Shown: piece by piece, positions 8,056-17,473 of the stretch
How the letters are laid out: every line of letters begins with the position of its first letter
Position numbering within the stretch: the first letter of the stretch is position 1
Assembly (NCBI GenBank): GCA_963974935.1
Contig: CAXBEV010000016.1
Span: forward strand, 9,875-73,874
Reading direction: 5' to 3'
Origin: UBA4479 sp963974935
GTDB lineage: Bacteria > Pseudomonadota > Alphaproteobacteria > Rhodospirillales > Casp-alpha2
DNA length: 64,000 nt
Notes under the pieces: model-generated
Databases searched by the model: none
What the model was told of the DNA's origin: nothing
Seen by the model: the letters and a program-made list of their open reading frames with translations, nothing else
Made by a program: the position numbers and the translations under genes

Positions 8056-8637
8056 ATGCTCCGCGCGCTTTACGATAAGACCCTGGAATTGTCCGGCCAT
8101 CGTCATGCGATCTGGTTTTTGGCGGCGATTTCGTTCGCGGAAAGCTCGTTTTTCCTGATTCCGCCCGACGTTTTACTGATTCCCATGGTGTTAGCAGCCC
8201 GGACCAAATGGTTTCGGATTGCCTTCGTTTGCACCCTGGCGTCGGTTGCCGGCGGCCTGTTCGGCTATTTTATCGGTGCGTTTTTGTTCGACGAACTCGG
8301 TCGGCCAATTTTGGACATGTACCACGCCGCAGACAAATTCGCCGCCGCCAGCCAAGCCTACAACGAAAACGGCGTTTGGATCGTGTTTACTGCCGGGTTT
8401 AGCCCGATCCCCTATAAAATCTTTACCATCGCCAGCGGTGTCACGGGAATGGAGCCGGTCTCGTTCTTCTTTGCCTCGTTGATCGGACGGGGCGCGCGGT
8501 TCTTTTTGGTGGCATTGTTACTATGGCGCTTTGGTGATCCGATCCGGGTGTTCATCGAAAAGCGCTTGGGCCTTTTGACGCTGTTATTTTGCGCGTTATT
8601 GGTGGCAGGTGTTGTCGCGCTTAAGTTTCTGTCCTAG
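8056..8637 (+). CDS. YqaA / DedA-like (SNARE-associated fold) inner-membrane protein
   Basis: 193 residues from the ATG at 8056, which has GGAAAGG upstream; an earlier in-frame ATG at 7981 adds an unrelated tail. About four to five hydrophobic segments. Family marks: FAESSFFLIPPDVLLIPM (E and paired prolines), the GYFIGAFLFDELGRP re-entrant region, and GFSPIPYKIFTIASGV, the F-x-P-x-P-x-K motif of YqaA/DedA proteins. DedA proteins act in lipid carrier recycling and proton-gradient homeostasis; the YqaA branch is less well understood. dsbB follows 32 bases later and may be co-transcribed. Confidence 0.85.
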   Translation: MLRALYDKTLELSGHRHAIWFLAAISFAESSFFLIPPDVLLIPMVLAARTKWFRIAFVCTLASVAGGLFGYFIGAFLFDELGRPILDMYHAADKFAAASQAYNENGVWIVFTAGFSPIPYKIFTIASGVTGMEPVSFFFASLIGRGARFFLVALLLWRFGDPIRVFIEKRLGLLTLLFCALLVAGVVALKFLS

Positions 8638-8669
8638 CAGGTTGAAATATATCACTCCATATTAGGTGC

Positions 8670-9170
8670 ATGATGCGTTCTGAGACGATTTCACAATGGC
8701 TCCCATGGGCTTTATTGGCAGCCGCCGCCGCAGCGCTTGGCACGGCCTACACGGCGCAGCTTGGCTTTGGGTATGAGCCTTGCGTGCTTTGCCTGTATCA
8801 GCGTGTGCCGTATGCGATCATCGCCGCGTTGGGCGTGCTTGCCATCTTTGTGACACCCCTCGCGCACCGCCGCTTGATCACGGCGTTGGCCGGCCTTGTG
8901 TTCGCAGTAGGCGCGGGGATTGCGCTGTATCATGTGGGGGTTGAGCAGACTTGGTGGACGTCCGCCGCGCCTTGCGGGGCCAGCGGGTCGGCGGTCTCAA
9001 ACACCGAAGATTTCTTAGCTGCCCTGCAGAAAAAGCCCGAGAAGTCCTGCGGTGATATTGATTGGACACTTTTCGGCATCTCAATGGCGACCTACAATGC
9101 GGTGATCTCGGCTTTGTTGGCGGTGTTGTCGTTTTTGGCATGGCGTCAACTGACCAAGCCTAAGACATAA
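8670..9170 (+). CDS. dsbB: Disulfide bond formation protein B
   Basis: 166 residues, four transmembrane helices. It passes electrons from DsbA to the quinone pool in the inner membrane. The two periplasmic Cys pairs are present: Cys38-V-L-Cys41 in the first loop, followed by the family's conserved LYQRxP segment, and Cys102 with Cys127 in the second loop. The start could be either of two adjacent ATGs (8670 or 8673) after AGGTG. coq7 starts 25 bases after its stop, an apt neighbour because both proteins deal with ubiquinone. No dsbA is seen in the window. Confidence 0.9.
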   Translation: MMRSETISQWLPWALLAAAAAALGTAYTAQLGFGYEPCVLCLYQRVPYAIIAALGVLAIFVTPLAHRRLITALAGLVFAVGAGIALYHVGVEQTWWTSAAPCGASGSAVSNTEDFLAALQKKPEKSCGDIDWTLFGISMATYNAVISALLAVLSFLAWRQLTKPKT

Positions 9171-9195
9171 GGCGTAAGGCATAGGGCAGACAAAG

Positions 9196-9756
9196 ATGAA
9201 GGCACATCGTAAACCCAACAGGATGCCGGGCGATCTCAGTAAAAAAGATATGCTGGAGCGCATGATCCGTGTCGACCACGCCGGTGAGTACGGTGCGGTC
9301 CGGATTTACGAAGGGCAATTGGCCGTGCTCGGCACATCCGGCGCTGCGGGCGAGATTGAACATATGGCGGCGCAAGAGCGCGTACATTTGGACAAATTCA
9401 ACGACCTCATCCGTGACCGCAAAGTGCGCCCGACCGCGCTGATGCCGTTTTGGCACATCGCGGGTTTCGCGCTTGGTGCCGGGACGGCGCTGATGGGCGA
9501 AAAGGCTGCACACGCATGCACCGTCGCCGTCGAAGAGGTGATTGACGAACACTACGCTGAGCAAGTCGCTGCCCTCGATGCCGAGGGCGATGAGTGCGAA
9601 CTTCGCGATACCTTCGAAAAATTCCGCCTCGAAGAGTTGGAGCATCGCGACACCGCATTGCAGAACGGCGCCGAACAAGCTCCCGGCTATGAGGGCCTAA
9701 AGCTTGCGGTTCGGGCCGGATCGAAGTTGGCGATTTGGCTGTCGAAGAGGGTTTGA
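9196..9756 (+). CDS. coq7: Demethoxyubiquinone hydroxylase, COQ7 type
   Basis: 186 residues, the short form of the COQ7 di-iron monooxygenase that carries out a late ring hydroxylation in ubiquinone synthesis at the membrane face. Di-iron ligands are visible as an internally repeated carboxylate pattern: Glu31 in DHAGEYGAV, ExxH in QERVH, Glu in VEEVIDEHY, and ExxH in LEELEH. The N-terminal lead (MKAHRKPNRMPG) is basic. It follows dsbB on the same strand and is convergent with trmJ, only 4 bases apart. Confidence 0.92.
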   Translation: MKAHRKPNRMPGDLSKKDMLERMIRVDHAGEYGAVRIYEGQLAVLGTSGAAGEIEHMAAQERVHLDKFNDLIRDRKVRPTALMPFWHIAGFALGAGTALMGEKAAHACTVAVEEVIDEHYAEQVAALDAEGDECELRDTFEKFRLEELEHRDTALQNGAEQAPGYEGLKLAVRAGSKLAIWLSKRV

Positions 9757-9760
9757 GCGC

Positions 9761-10504
9761 TTAGCGGCTGGATTTAAACTTTGTCAGCGCGGATATAATA
9801 CCGCGGAACATTCGCACTTCTTTTTCCGTCATTTCAGCACGCCATAGCATGTTGCGTAGGTTGCGCACCATGGTCGGGCGCTTTTCGGCGACCCGCAGGA
9901 AGCCCGCCGCATCCAGCTCGTCTTCTAAGTGACCGATCAGCATCATCATCTCGTCTTTGCTGGCCGGCCGCGTATCGCTGGGTATTTTTAATGCCTTGGG
10001 CGTCGTGTCATCGGCTGTTTTGAACCATTCATAGGCCAGCAACAGCACGGCTTGCGCGAGATTGAGCGATGTGAAGTCCGGGTTCAGCGGCACCGTGATG
10101 ACGCCGTCGGCCAAGGCCACGTCGTCGTTATTAAGCCCCCACGATTCTTTGCCGAACAAAACGCCGCAGCGTTGCTGGGCAGTGATGCGTGCGCGCAACT
10201 CGCCAGCGGCACTTTCCGGCGTGAAGACGGGCTTGGTCATATCGCGGGGCCGTGCGGTGGTGGCGAGGACAAGGTCCAGATCGCGGATCGCGTCTTCGGT
10301 GGTCTCAAACAGCATCGCACCGTCGATGACGATATCTGCGCCGCTTGCGGCGTTGCGTGCAGGCTCTGAGGGCCAGCCGTCGCGGGGCGCGACCAAGCGT
10401 AGTTCGGTCAGACCGCAATTGAGCATTGCGCGGGCCACCATGCCGATGTTCTCGCCCAATTGGGGGGCGACCAAAATCACCGCAAATGAAGATGCTTGGC
10501 TCAT
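9761..10504 (-). CDS. trmJ: tRNA/rRNA methyltransferase, TrmJ/SpoU family
   Basis: 247 residues from the ATG at 10504 (MSQASSFAVILVAP); a longer reading from 10582 is not family-like. SPOUT-fold methyltransferase; TrmJ makes 2'-O-methylated nucleotide 32 in tRNA anticodon loops. The three SpoU motifs are present: PQLGENIGMVARAMLN, the VLFGKESWGLNN block, and the knot motif VPLNPDFTSLNLAQAV. The C-terminal 80 residues form the extra helical domain typical of TrmJ rather than of TrmH or RlmB. The upstream region is shared with the divergent gene at 10728. Confidence 0.87.
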   Translation of the reverse strand: MSQASSFAVILVAPQLGENIGMVARAMLNCGLTELRLVAPRDGWPSEPARNAASGADIVIDGAMLFETTEDAIRDLDLVLATTARPRDMTKPVFTPESAAGELRARITAQQRCGVLFGKESWGLNNDDVALADGVITVPLNPDFTSLNLAQAVLLLAYEWFKTADDTTPKALKIPSDTRPASKDEMMMLIGHLEDELDAAGFLRVAEKRPTMVRNLRNMLWRAEMTEKEVRMFRGIISALTKFKSSR

Positions 10505-10727
10505 GTCTTGCTCATAGTGCGCGATGCATTGACGCCCCGCGTCGTATTCAGCCGATAATTGCGTGCACGCGCCATCATTCAATCTTTCGTTATTACTTCA
10601 GCGTGGCCGGAGAATGCCGAATTCACTCAGATTGCTCAAGTGCATAGGGGTATGTAATGTCGTGTTCATGTTGGAAAGCGACGCGGGACCAGCTATCCTA
10701 ACGTTTCGTGGGGGAAATAACGAACAA

Positions 10728-11243
10728 ATGAACAACGTAGGTCGCGTTCAAAATACTGATTGGGATGACGCTGCATATGCGGCGGTGAAAGTTCGTGCTG
10801 CGGGTACGAATTTAGATCCCGTAACCTTGCTTGCGACCGATTACCTGAATCATTTCAACGAAATTGTGATGCTCCTTGAGATGGTGCCGGATATGCCGGA
10901 AATCTTGGAAGATGCGCAAGAATGGCAACCCAAGCCCTACGTCGCGCACTTTGAAACCAGCACCATCGCCGACAAGGATCTGGCGATTGAAGCGTATCCG
11001 CATGTGCCACCGGAATTTAAAACGCCGTTCGAAGAAACGGTTCAGCTGATTGATGCTTTGATCGTTTCGACTGTGCAGCAACTGGACGATAAGCTGAAAG
11101 CAGGTGAGACCAATTTGGCGCGCGAGATCGCCGTCGAGCGCTCACGCAATATTCAGCGCCTGATGGATGCGGCGTCGGCGATCATGCATGGCGCGACGGA
11201 AACGTTGGCGCAAGACGAGATCGATCGCCTCATGGGGAACTAG
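10728..11243 (+). CDS. Conserved-looking protein of unknown function
   Basis: 171 residues from the ATG at 10728, preceded by a GGGGGAAA stretch about 12 bases upstream; an earlier ATG at 10668 is possible. The chain is acidic and mostly alpha-helical, with no signal peptide or membrane segment. A helical block LDPVTLLATDYLNHFNEIVM (about residues 25-44) is followed by a proline-rich stretch and then a long C-terminal helix pair (TVQQLDDKLKAGETNLAREI). The Pro-rich middle plus helical ends suggests a small adaptor. I do not recognise the family. It is convergent with the GGDEF-EAL gene, 8 bases apart. Confidence 0.7.
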   Translation: MNNVGRVQNTDWDDAAYAAVKVRAAGTNLDPVTLLATDYLNHFNEIVMLLEMVPDMPEILEDAQEWQPKPYVAHFETSTIADKDLAIEAYPHVPPEFKTPFEETVQLIDALIVSTVQQLDDKLKAGETNLAREIAVERSRNIQRLMDAASAIMHGATETLAQDEIDRLMGN

Positions 11244-11251
11244 GTGCGTCG

Positions 11252-13591
11252 TTATTCAGCGGCGCGCATACCGATCGTTCGAAGAAACTCTTCTCTCGGC
11301 AACGGTTTTGAGAAGTAATATCCCTGACCCGTGTGACAGCCCAACTCATGCAGGAAATTCATTTGTTGCTCAGTCTCAATGCCCTCGGCGACGATATGCA
11401 GATCAAGTTGCTTCGCCATGCCGACGATGGCCCGCACAACGACCATGGCATCGTGATTATCAGGCAGGTCGGTCACGAACGCTCGGTCGACCTTTAATGA
11501 ATCAAGGGGGAACTTGGTGAGATAACTGAGCGACGAATACCCTGTGCCGAAGTCGTCCATGGAAATCGAGATGCCTATGTCCTTTAATTTCTTCAACACG
11601 TTGATGGTCTCGTCCGGACGCTCGACCAATAGGCTTTCGGTTAGCTCCAGATCAAGGTTCGATGGCGCCAGCCCCGACGCATCAAGGCATTGACGCGTGC
11701 GTGCGACTAAATCCCCGTGTGAGAACTGCAGTGCTGAAAGATTGACGCCGACTTGAATCGGGTATCCATCCGGTGCATGCCATTGTGCCGCTTCCATGCA
11801 TGCCGTTTGCAGCACCCATTCACCAATCGGCACGATCAACCCTGTTTCTTCGGCGACGGGAATGAATTCCACAGGGGACACGAAACCCAGGCTATCACTA
11901 TACCAGCGGAGGAGGGCCTCGGCGCCAAGTATCCGCTGTGATGTGAGATCGACCTTGGCCTGATAATGTAGGCTGAGCTCATCATTCTCCAGCGCACGGC
12001 GCAACTGGTGCCCTAATTCGACGCGGCGATGCACTTCATCCGACATGCTCGGCAGGTAAAGTTTATATGTCGCCCGCCCGTAGCGTTTCGCTGTGTTAGC
12101 CGCGGTGTCAACATTCCGCATGAGCGTGGACACCGAATTGCCGTGCGCAGGATAAAGGCCGACACCGATGCTCGCCGATGAATAAATCTCGCGACCGTCA
12201 ATCATGTAAGGGCTAGACAGCGCGTTCAAAAAGTCCTGCGCCATTTCCAGCGCTTCGGTTTCATTTTTGATATCGGCTAATAAAATATGAAACTCGTCTC
12301 CACCGACCCGGGCGACGGTATCATTGGCACGTACGCATGTCAGCAAGCGACGGCTCGCTAACTTGATGACCTCGTCGCCGGTTTCATGACCAAATGCATC
12401 GTTGATGTTTTGAAACTGATCCAAGTCGACGTACATCAATGCAAACTGGCCCTTGAACGTATCGACTTTGTGCATGGCCTTTTCAAGGCGTTCACTCAAT
12501 AGGTTGCGGTTGGCGAGCCCGGTTAAGATGTCACGTGTCGCCAATGTACGCAGGCGATCTTCGAACGATTTGCGCGCCGTGATATCACGTATGGCGCAAA
12601 TGTATTGCTGCCGCCCGGACCCGGTCGTCGCACTGATGACGGCTTCAACGGGTACGGTCCGTCCATCTTGATGCAGGCCGGACTCTTCATTGTCGCGTTC
12701 CAGTAAAAGGTTCGGGTATTGATTGTTTTTTTGGTCAACGTATTGCTTCGGCCCCATGCCCAGCATGGCCGGTAAAATTGTGCCGATATGCTGCCCGATC
12801 AGCTCATTAGCGCTATAGCCGAACATACGTTCAATGGCTGGGTTGACGACATCAATCAAGCCTAGCTCGTCGGTCGCAATGATTCCGTCCGCCACCGCGT
12901 CCATCACAGCCCACAGATTGTCCGAACGTTCGGCTGCATCGGAAAGCGCGCGATTGCGCTGCGTGACGTCACGCGCAATGACCATCACCCGACCTAGTGC
13001 CTGCAGATCGTCGTCCGCACCGTCGTCGTATGGGACTGCCGCAATTTCGACGTGTACGTCTAGGCCATCTTTGCGCAGTAGTTTCAACGGTAGCCGGAGT
13101 TTCTCGGCGCTTAAATCCGAAAGATCGGGCTGCAGCAGGGCTTGGTCATCCGGATGTATAAAATCGTGCAGTGCATGGCCGTTTAGGTTGTCCGTCGACC
13201 AATGGCCAAGCATGCTCAGGCCGGCCGGATTGATCATCTCGATCTTGCCTTCGCGGCAAATACTGATCAAATCCGGTGCCAGCTCGATTATATGACGGAA
13301 GTCATTCTTGCTGCGTTTGAAGTCGCCAAACCGCGCCGACTCAGCCAGATCATTCAAGGTATTAAGGATGTGTCTGGCCGCTTTGTGAATATCCGCTGCG
13401 TAATCACGGTACTCCACGTTGCCGAGTGCGCCCATCGTTTCGTTTTCCATCATATCGGCAAAGCCAATGATGGTGCTGAGCGGAGTGCGCAATTCATGCG
13501 ACAGGGTCCGCATCAGATCAAAATATACGGCGGGTGCATCGCTATCTTCGCTGCTGTCTATATCGTCACGATTGTTTGTATCAGAAGCCAT
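11252..13591 (-). CDS. HisKA-PAS-PAS-GGDEF-EAL signalling protein (c-di-GMP turnover)
   Basis: 779 residues, no membrane helix, so cytoplasmic. Order: acidic tail (1-20); a kinase-type phospho-acceptor/dimerisation domain (about 25-90) with SHELRTPLSTIIGF and His32; PAS near 100-215 and 225-345; GGDEF near 350-510; EAL near 520-775. The cyclase site GGDEF (about 429-433) is intact and is preceded at the right distance by RAND, fitting an inhibitory RxxD site. The phosphodiesterase motifs are also intact (EALLRW, ELTESLLVE, DDFGTGYSSL, the GIETEQQ region). Either or both activities could be live. Strikingly, the HisKA domain has no ATPase domain behind it, so it would have to be phosphorylated in trans or serve only for dimerisation. 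Confidence 0.92.
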   Translation of the reverse strand: MASDTNNRDDIDSSEDSDAPAVYFDLMRTLSHELRTPLSTIIGFADMMENETMGALGNVEYRDYAADIHKAARHILNTLNDLAESARFGDFKRSKNDFRHIIELAPDLISICREGKIEMINPAGLSMLGHWSTDNLNGHALHDFIHPDDQALLQPDLSDLSAEKLRLPLKLLRKDGLDVHVEIAAVPYDDGADDDLQALGRVMVIARDVTQRNRALSDAAERSDNLWAVMDAVADGIIATDELGLIDVVNPAIERMFGYSANELIGQHIGTILPAMLGMGPKQYVDQKNNQYPNLLLERDNEESGLHQDGRTVPVEAVISATTGSGRQQYICAIRDITARKSFEDRLRTLATRDILTGLANRNLLSERLEKAMHKVDTFKGQFALMYVDLDQFQNINDAFGHETGDEVIKLASRRLLTCVRANDTVARVGGDEFHILLADIKNETEALEMAQDFLNALSSPYMIDGREIYSSASIGVGLYPAHGNSVSTLMRNVDTAANTAKRYGRATYKLYLPSMSDEVHRRVELGHQLRRALENDELSLHYQAKVDLTSQRILGAEALLRWYSDSLGFVSPVEFIPVAEETGLIVPIGEWVLQTACMEAAQWHAPDGYPIQVGVNLSALQFSHGDLVARTRQCLDASGLAPSNLDLELTESLLVERPDETINVLKKLKDIGISISMDDFGTGYSSLSYLTKFPLDSLKVDRAFVTDLPDNHDAMVVVRAIVGMAKQLDLHIVAEGIETEQQMNFLHELGCHTGQGYYFSKPLPREEFLRTIGMRAAE

Positions 13592-13805
13592 AGTCTATCC
13601 GTCATTGCCCAGGGACTCACGCTGTGCGGATGAATTTCACAGAACATTCCAGGCACGATCTTTGTCGCGCTCTGGTTCCTTTCCGTAGTGCGCCTGTTGA
13701 TTTCCCGCCAACTTCACTAAGTTATCGTTATAGCTTTATTTTTTCAAAATTTTCACATTTAGGTTAACCCTATCGACTTTCTAATGTGCATGCTAGCGTC
13801 AAAAT

Positions 13806-14405
13806 ATGTTGAAGAAAATGATCTTGCTGACTGGTGAAATTGAGGCGCCGCATTTGACGGCAATTTTGAGTCACCATGCGCCGGCCCTCGAGATTGTTTG
13901 GGCCGCTGATGCGGCAGCGCTTGCGACAGCTGTCGGGGATGGCCTTACGGGGGTTCGGATGATTGCCGTGATGAGCGGGGTGATTGTGCCGTCCGATGTT
14001 CTGGGCGCTTTGGATGGGCCCGCATACAACTTCCACCCAGGACCGCCGGAGTATCCGGGCAGCTGCGTCGCTGGCTTTGCGATCTATGACGGCGCGACCT
14101 CGTTCGGTGTGACCTTGCACGAGATGGCGACCAAAGTTGATAGCGGCCCGATTGTCGAGGCCCGGCGCTTTGATGTGCCCCCCGGCGCTAAATTCCAAGA
14201 GCTGGAGATATTGGCTTTTGAAGCGGTGATACAGATGTTCGCCGACTATGCACCCAGGCTTGCGCTGGACCCGGCGCCGTTGCCGCATGCCGATATTCCG
14301 TGGGCCGGTCCACTCCGGACTCGCGCTGCGGCTGATCGACTGACGGAAATCACGTCGGATCTCACAGAAGATGAGATCACACGCCGCTATCGAGCGTTCG
14401 GCTGA
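13806..14405 (+). CDS. Stand-alone formyltransferase-fold protein
   Basis: 199 residues. It resembles the N-terminal catalytic domain of Fmt/PurN-type formyltransferases without the C-terminal tRNA-binding domain. The central block YNFHPGPPEYPGS (about residues 78-90) matches the family Asn-x-His-Pro motif, and HEMATKVDSGPIVE (about 115-128) is the usual Asp-containing loop. The expected Asn, His and Asp catalytic residues are therefore in place. These proteins use 10-formyl-tetrahydrofolate; stand-alone versions often formylate sugar amines or small metabolites. The true fmt is not here. The gene converges on cysS and has no clear ribosome-binding site; an alternative start is the ATG at 13818. 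Confidence 0.75.
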   Translation: MLKKMILLTGEIEAPHLTAILSHHAPALEIVWAADAAALATAVGDGLTGVRMIAVMSGVIVPSDVLGALDGPAYNFHPGPPEYPGSCVAGFAIYDGATSFGVTLHEMATKVDSGPIVEARRFDVPPGAKFQELEILAFEAVIQMFADYAPRLALDPAPLPHADIPWAGPLRTRAAADRLTEITSDLTEDEITRRYRAFG

Positions 14406-14414
14406 GGTGGTTTT

Positions 14415-15809
14415 TTATCCGCGGCGCCACGTGGTGGTGCCGGCGCCGTCTTCAAGCACGATGCCGGCCGCCTGCAATTCGTCACGGATTGCATCGGACG
14501 TGGCGAAATCCTTGTTTTTGCGGGCTTCAGTGCGGGCTATGATTCTTGCGTCGATGTCGTCATCCGACAGGCCTTCGACGGCGCCCGTGGGCTGCCATCT
14601 GAACCAACTTTCGGGGGGTTGCTGCAAAAGGCCTACGAGCGCGCCGCAGGCACGGAGCGTACCTTGCGCGGCCTTATCACCTTTGTTGGCGTGACTTAAG
14701 GCTTCGTGCATTAGGCTGATCGCTTTTGGGGTATTAAGATCGTCGGACAGGGCATCAATGAATGCGGGCGGCACGTCGCCTTCAATCGGCGCGTCGCCGG
14801 CTTGTCGCAGCGCCTGGTAGAAACCATCCAATTCCCGCTTCGCTTCAACTAAGCCGTCCTTGGTGAAATCCAGCGGCTGACGATAGTGGGTTTTCAGCAG
14901 CAACAAGCGGATCGCTTCGCCGGGGAATACCTGCAGCAATTCATTGACCGTGTAAAAGTTGCCGAGCGATTTCGACATCTTTTCGCCTTCGGCCATTAAA
15001 TATCCGTTGTGCATCCAATAGTTAGCCATCGTCGGTGCATCGTGAGCGCAGCGAGATTGTGCGATTTCGTTTTCGTGATGCGGGAATATCAGATCAAGGC
15101 CGCCGCCGTGGATGTCGAAAATCTCACCTAAATGCGCCCGGCTCATGGCCGAGCATTCGATGTGCCAGCCGGGACGCCCAAAGCCCCATGCGCTGTCCCA
15201 TCCGGGCTCGCCCTTGGCGGGATCAGACGGCTTCCATAGTACAAAATCGGCGGGGTCTTTTTTGTAGGGCGCAACTTCGACCCGGGCGCCGGCGATCAAC
15301 TCGTCGCGCTTGCGTCTGGATAACTTTCCATATTCGGCCATGGACGGCACGTTAAACAACACATGACCGTCTTTTTCGTAGGCATGCCCTTTGTCGATCA
15401 GGGTTTGGATGATGGTCTTCATCGGATCGATGTATTCGGTGGCGCGGGGCTCGATATCCGGCGGCAACGCGTTTAGAGCTTCGATGTCGTTATGAAACAC
15501 GTCCAAGGTATCGTTGGTCAGGTCGCGGATGGTGATGCCGCGCTCATACGCGCGGGCGTTAATTTTATCGTCGATATCGGTGACGTTACGTACGTAGGTT
15601 ACATGATCTGCGCCATACACCAGCCGCAGTAAGCGCACCATCACGTCGAATACGACAATCGGCCGCGCGTTGCCGATGTGGGCGAGGTCATAGACCGTCG
15701 GCCCGCATACATAGATGCGCACGTTTGTAGGGTCGATCGGCACAAACCGACGCTTTTCACGGCTGAGGGTGTCGTGGATATGGATCGGATTGGTATCTTG
15801 GTTTGGCAT
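14415..15809 (-). CDS. cysS: Cysteinyl-tRNA synthetase
   Basis: 464 residues, full length. Class I synthetase that charges tRNA-Cys. Cys35 of YVCGPTVYD is the first zinc ligand, followed by the HIGH-type HIGN at 44-47. The GWHIECSAM segment carries the next zinc Cys, HGGGLDLIFPHHENE the zinc His and Glu, and EKMSKSLGN is the KMSKS loop. The ATG overlaps the stop of nadE by one base (TAATG), so translation is coupled to nadE, an unusual but clean two-gene unit. Confidence 0.97.
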   Translation of the reverse strand: MPNQDTNPIHIHDTLSREKRRFVPIDPTNVRIYVCGPTVYDLAHIGNARPIVVFDVMVRLLRLVYGADHVTYVRNVTDIDDKINARAYERGITIRDLTNDTLDVFHNDIEALNALPPDIEPRATEYIDPMKTIIQTLIDKGHAYEKDGHVLFNVPSMAEYGKLSRRKRDELIAGARVEVAPYKKDPADFVLWKPSDPAKGEPGWDSAWGFGRPGWHIECSAMSRAHLGEIFDIHGGGLDLIFPHHENEIAQSRCAHDAPTMANYWMHNGYLMAEGEKMSKSLGNFYTVNELLQVFPGEAIRLLLLKTHYRQPLDFTKDGLVEAKRELDGFYQALRQAGDAPIEGDVPPAFIDALSDDLNTPKAISLMHEALSHANKGDKAAQGTLRACGALVGLLQQPPESWFRWQPTGAVEGLSDDDIDARIIARTEARKNKDFATSDAIRDELQAAGIVLEDGAGTTTWRRG

Positions 15810-17473
15810 TAAATTTGTTTCGTAAATCCGTTGGTGATCGGATAGCGACGATCTTTGCCGAACGCGCGACCGGTGATTTTGACGCCGGGCGGTGCTTGGC
15901 GGCGTTTATATTCGGCGCGGTCCAGCAAGCGCCAGATTCTTTTGACGGTGTCCACGTCGTAGCCGAGTTTGACTATATCGTCCACCGAGCGCTCGCCTTC
16001 AATCATCGCCTGTAGCATGGCGTCCAAATCTTCGTAGGCAGGCAGGGAGTCTTCATCTTTTTGATCGGGGCGCAGTTCAGCGGACGGTGGTTTGATGATG
16101 ACGCGTTCCGGCATTGCCATGCCGTCAGGACCGAGTGCGCTCAGTGGGAGGTGTGTATTGCGCCAGCGCGATAACGCGAACACGGTGGTTTTATAGACGT
16201 CTTTCAGCACCGAAAAGCCGCCGCACATATCGCCGTAGAGCGTCGCATAGCCCACCGACATCTCCGACTTATTGCCCGTGGTCAGCAACATGTGGCCAAG
16301 CTTGTTCGACAAGGCCATCAGCGTCAGTCCACGTGCGCGGGCCTGAATATTTTCTTCGGTAATGTCGGGTTCGCGGCCTTTGAACAGCGGCGCCAGCATG
16401 GTGTTAAACGCGTCCATGGCCGGCCCGATGTTGACCTGCTCAAGGCGGATGCCCAGCATTTTTGCACCTGCCGCCGCGTCTTCCAGGCTGTCGGCAGAAG
16501 TATAGGGCGACGGCATCATCACCGCCAAGACGCTGTCCGCGCCCAATGCGTCGACGGCGACGGCAGCGGAAAGCGCGCTGTCGATACCGCCCGACAGTCC
16601 GATGACGATGCCCGGAAAGCCGTTTTTGGTCACGTAATCGCGGAGCCCCAGCATCATCGCCGAATAAACGTTTTCTTCTCGGCTTAGGCTCGGTTGCACG
16701 TGGCCGGGTGCGCAGACCCACCCATCGACGCTGCGATTCCACTCTGTCATCATCAGGGCTTCAGTCCAAAACGGTGCCCGCACCGCCATCGTGTAATCGG
16801 GGTTGACGACGAACGAGCCACCGTCGAAAGCAAGCTCGTCCTGGCCGCCGATTTGATTGACGTATAGGGACGCCAGCTTGGTCTCGCTCACCCGCTCAAT
16901 CGCGATGTTGAGCCTGACGTCGACCTTGTCCACGTCAAACGGCGAGCCGTTCAGTGAGATCAGCAATTCGGCGCCGGATTCTTGCAGGCACTCAGCAACG
17001 TCGGGGAACCACAAGTCTTCGCAGACCATCACACCGAGCCGCACGCCTTTGAAGGGGATTGGGCCGGGCAGGGGGCCTGGTTCAAATACGCGTTTTTCGT
17101 CGAATACGCCGTAATTCGGCAACTCGTGCTTAAGACGCGTGTGCTTGACCGTGCCGCCGTCCAGCAGAAGCGCTGCGTTGTATAACTTTCCATCTTGGCG
17201 CCAAGGCGTGCCGATCAGAGCTGCTGGCAGGTTTTTGCCGTGCAACGATTTTGCGAGTTCGGTGACGGCAATTTCAATCCGGTCTTGGAAGCCGGGCTTC
17301 AGCACTAAATCTTCGGGCGGATAGCCGGAGACCGCGAGCTCCGTCGTCACGATCAGGTCGGCGCCCATCGCACCGGCGTCGGCCACATACTTTTCGATCA
17401 GCGCGATATTGCCGGCGATGTCGCCGACGGTTGGATTGATCTGCGCGATGGCGATGGAAAGGCGGTCGGTCAT
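15809..17473 (-). CDS. nadE: Glutamine-dependent NAD+ synthetase
   Basis: 554 residues, two-domain form. The N-terminal nitrilase-like glutaminase (1 to about 260) shows the Glu-Lys-Cys triad in TTELAVSGYPPEDL, KHELPNYGVFDE and GVMVCEDLW. The C-terminal synthetase (about 270-554) has the PP-loop GLSGGIDSALSAAV. Ammonia freed from glutamine amidates nicotinate adenine dinucleotide, the last step to NAD+. Start ATG at 17473. It shares a transcript with cysS (one-base overlap). pncB, the first Preiss-Handler enzyme, lies 2.3 kb upstream on the same strand but is separated by two other genes. Confidence 0.96.
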   Translation of the reverse strand: MTDRLSIAIAQINPTVGDIAGNIALIEKYVADAGAMGADLIVTTELAVSGYPPEDLVLKPGFQDRIEIAVTELAKSLHGKNLPAALIGTPWRQDGKLYNAALLLDGGTVKHTRLKHELPNYGVFDEKRVFEPGPLPGPIPFKGVRLGVMVCEDLWFPDVAECLQESGAELLISLNGSPFDVDKVDVRLNIAIERVSETKLASLYVNQIGGQDELAFDGGSFVVNPDYTMAVRAPFWTEALMMTEWNRSVDGWVCAPGHVQPSLSREENVYSAMMLGLRDYVTKNGFPGIVIGLSGGIDSALSAAVAVDALGADSVLAVMMPSPYTSADSLEDAAAGAKMLGIRLEQVNIGPAMDAFNTMLAPLFKGREPDITEENIQARARGLTLMALSNKLGHMLLTTGNKSEMSVGYATLYGDMCGGFSVLKDVYKTTVFALSRWRNTHLPLSALGPDGMAMPERVIIKPPSAELRPDQKDEDSLPAYEDLDAMLQAMIEGERSVDDIVKLGYDVDTVKRIWRLLDRAEYKRRQAPPGVKITGRAFGKDRRYPITNGFTKQI

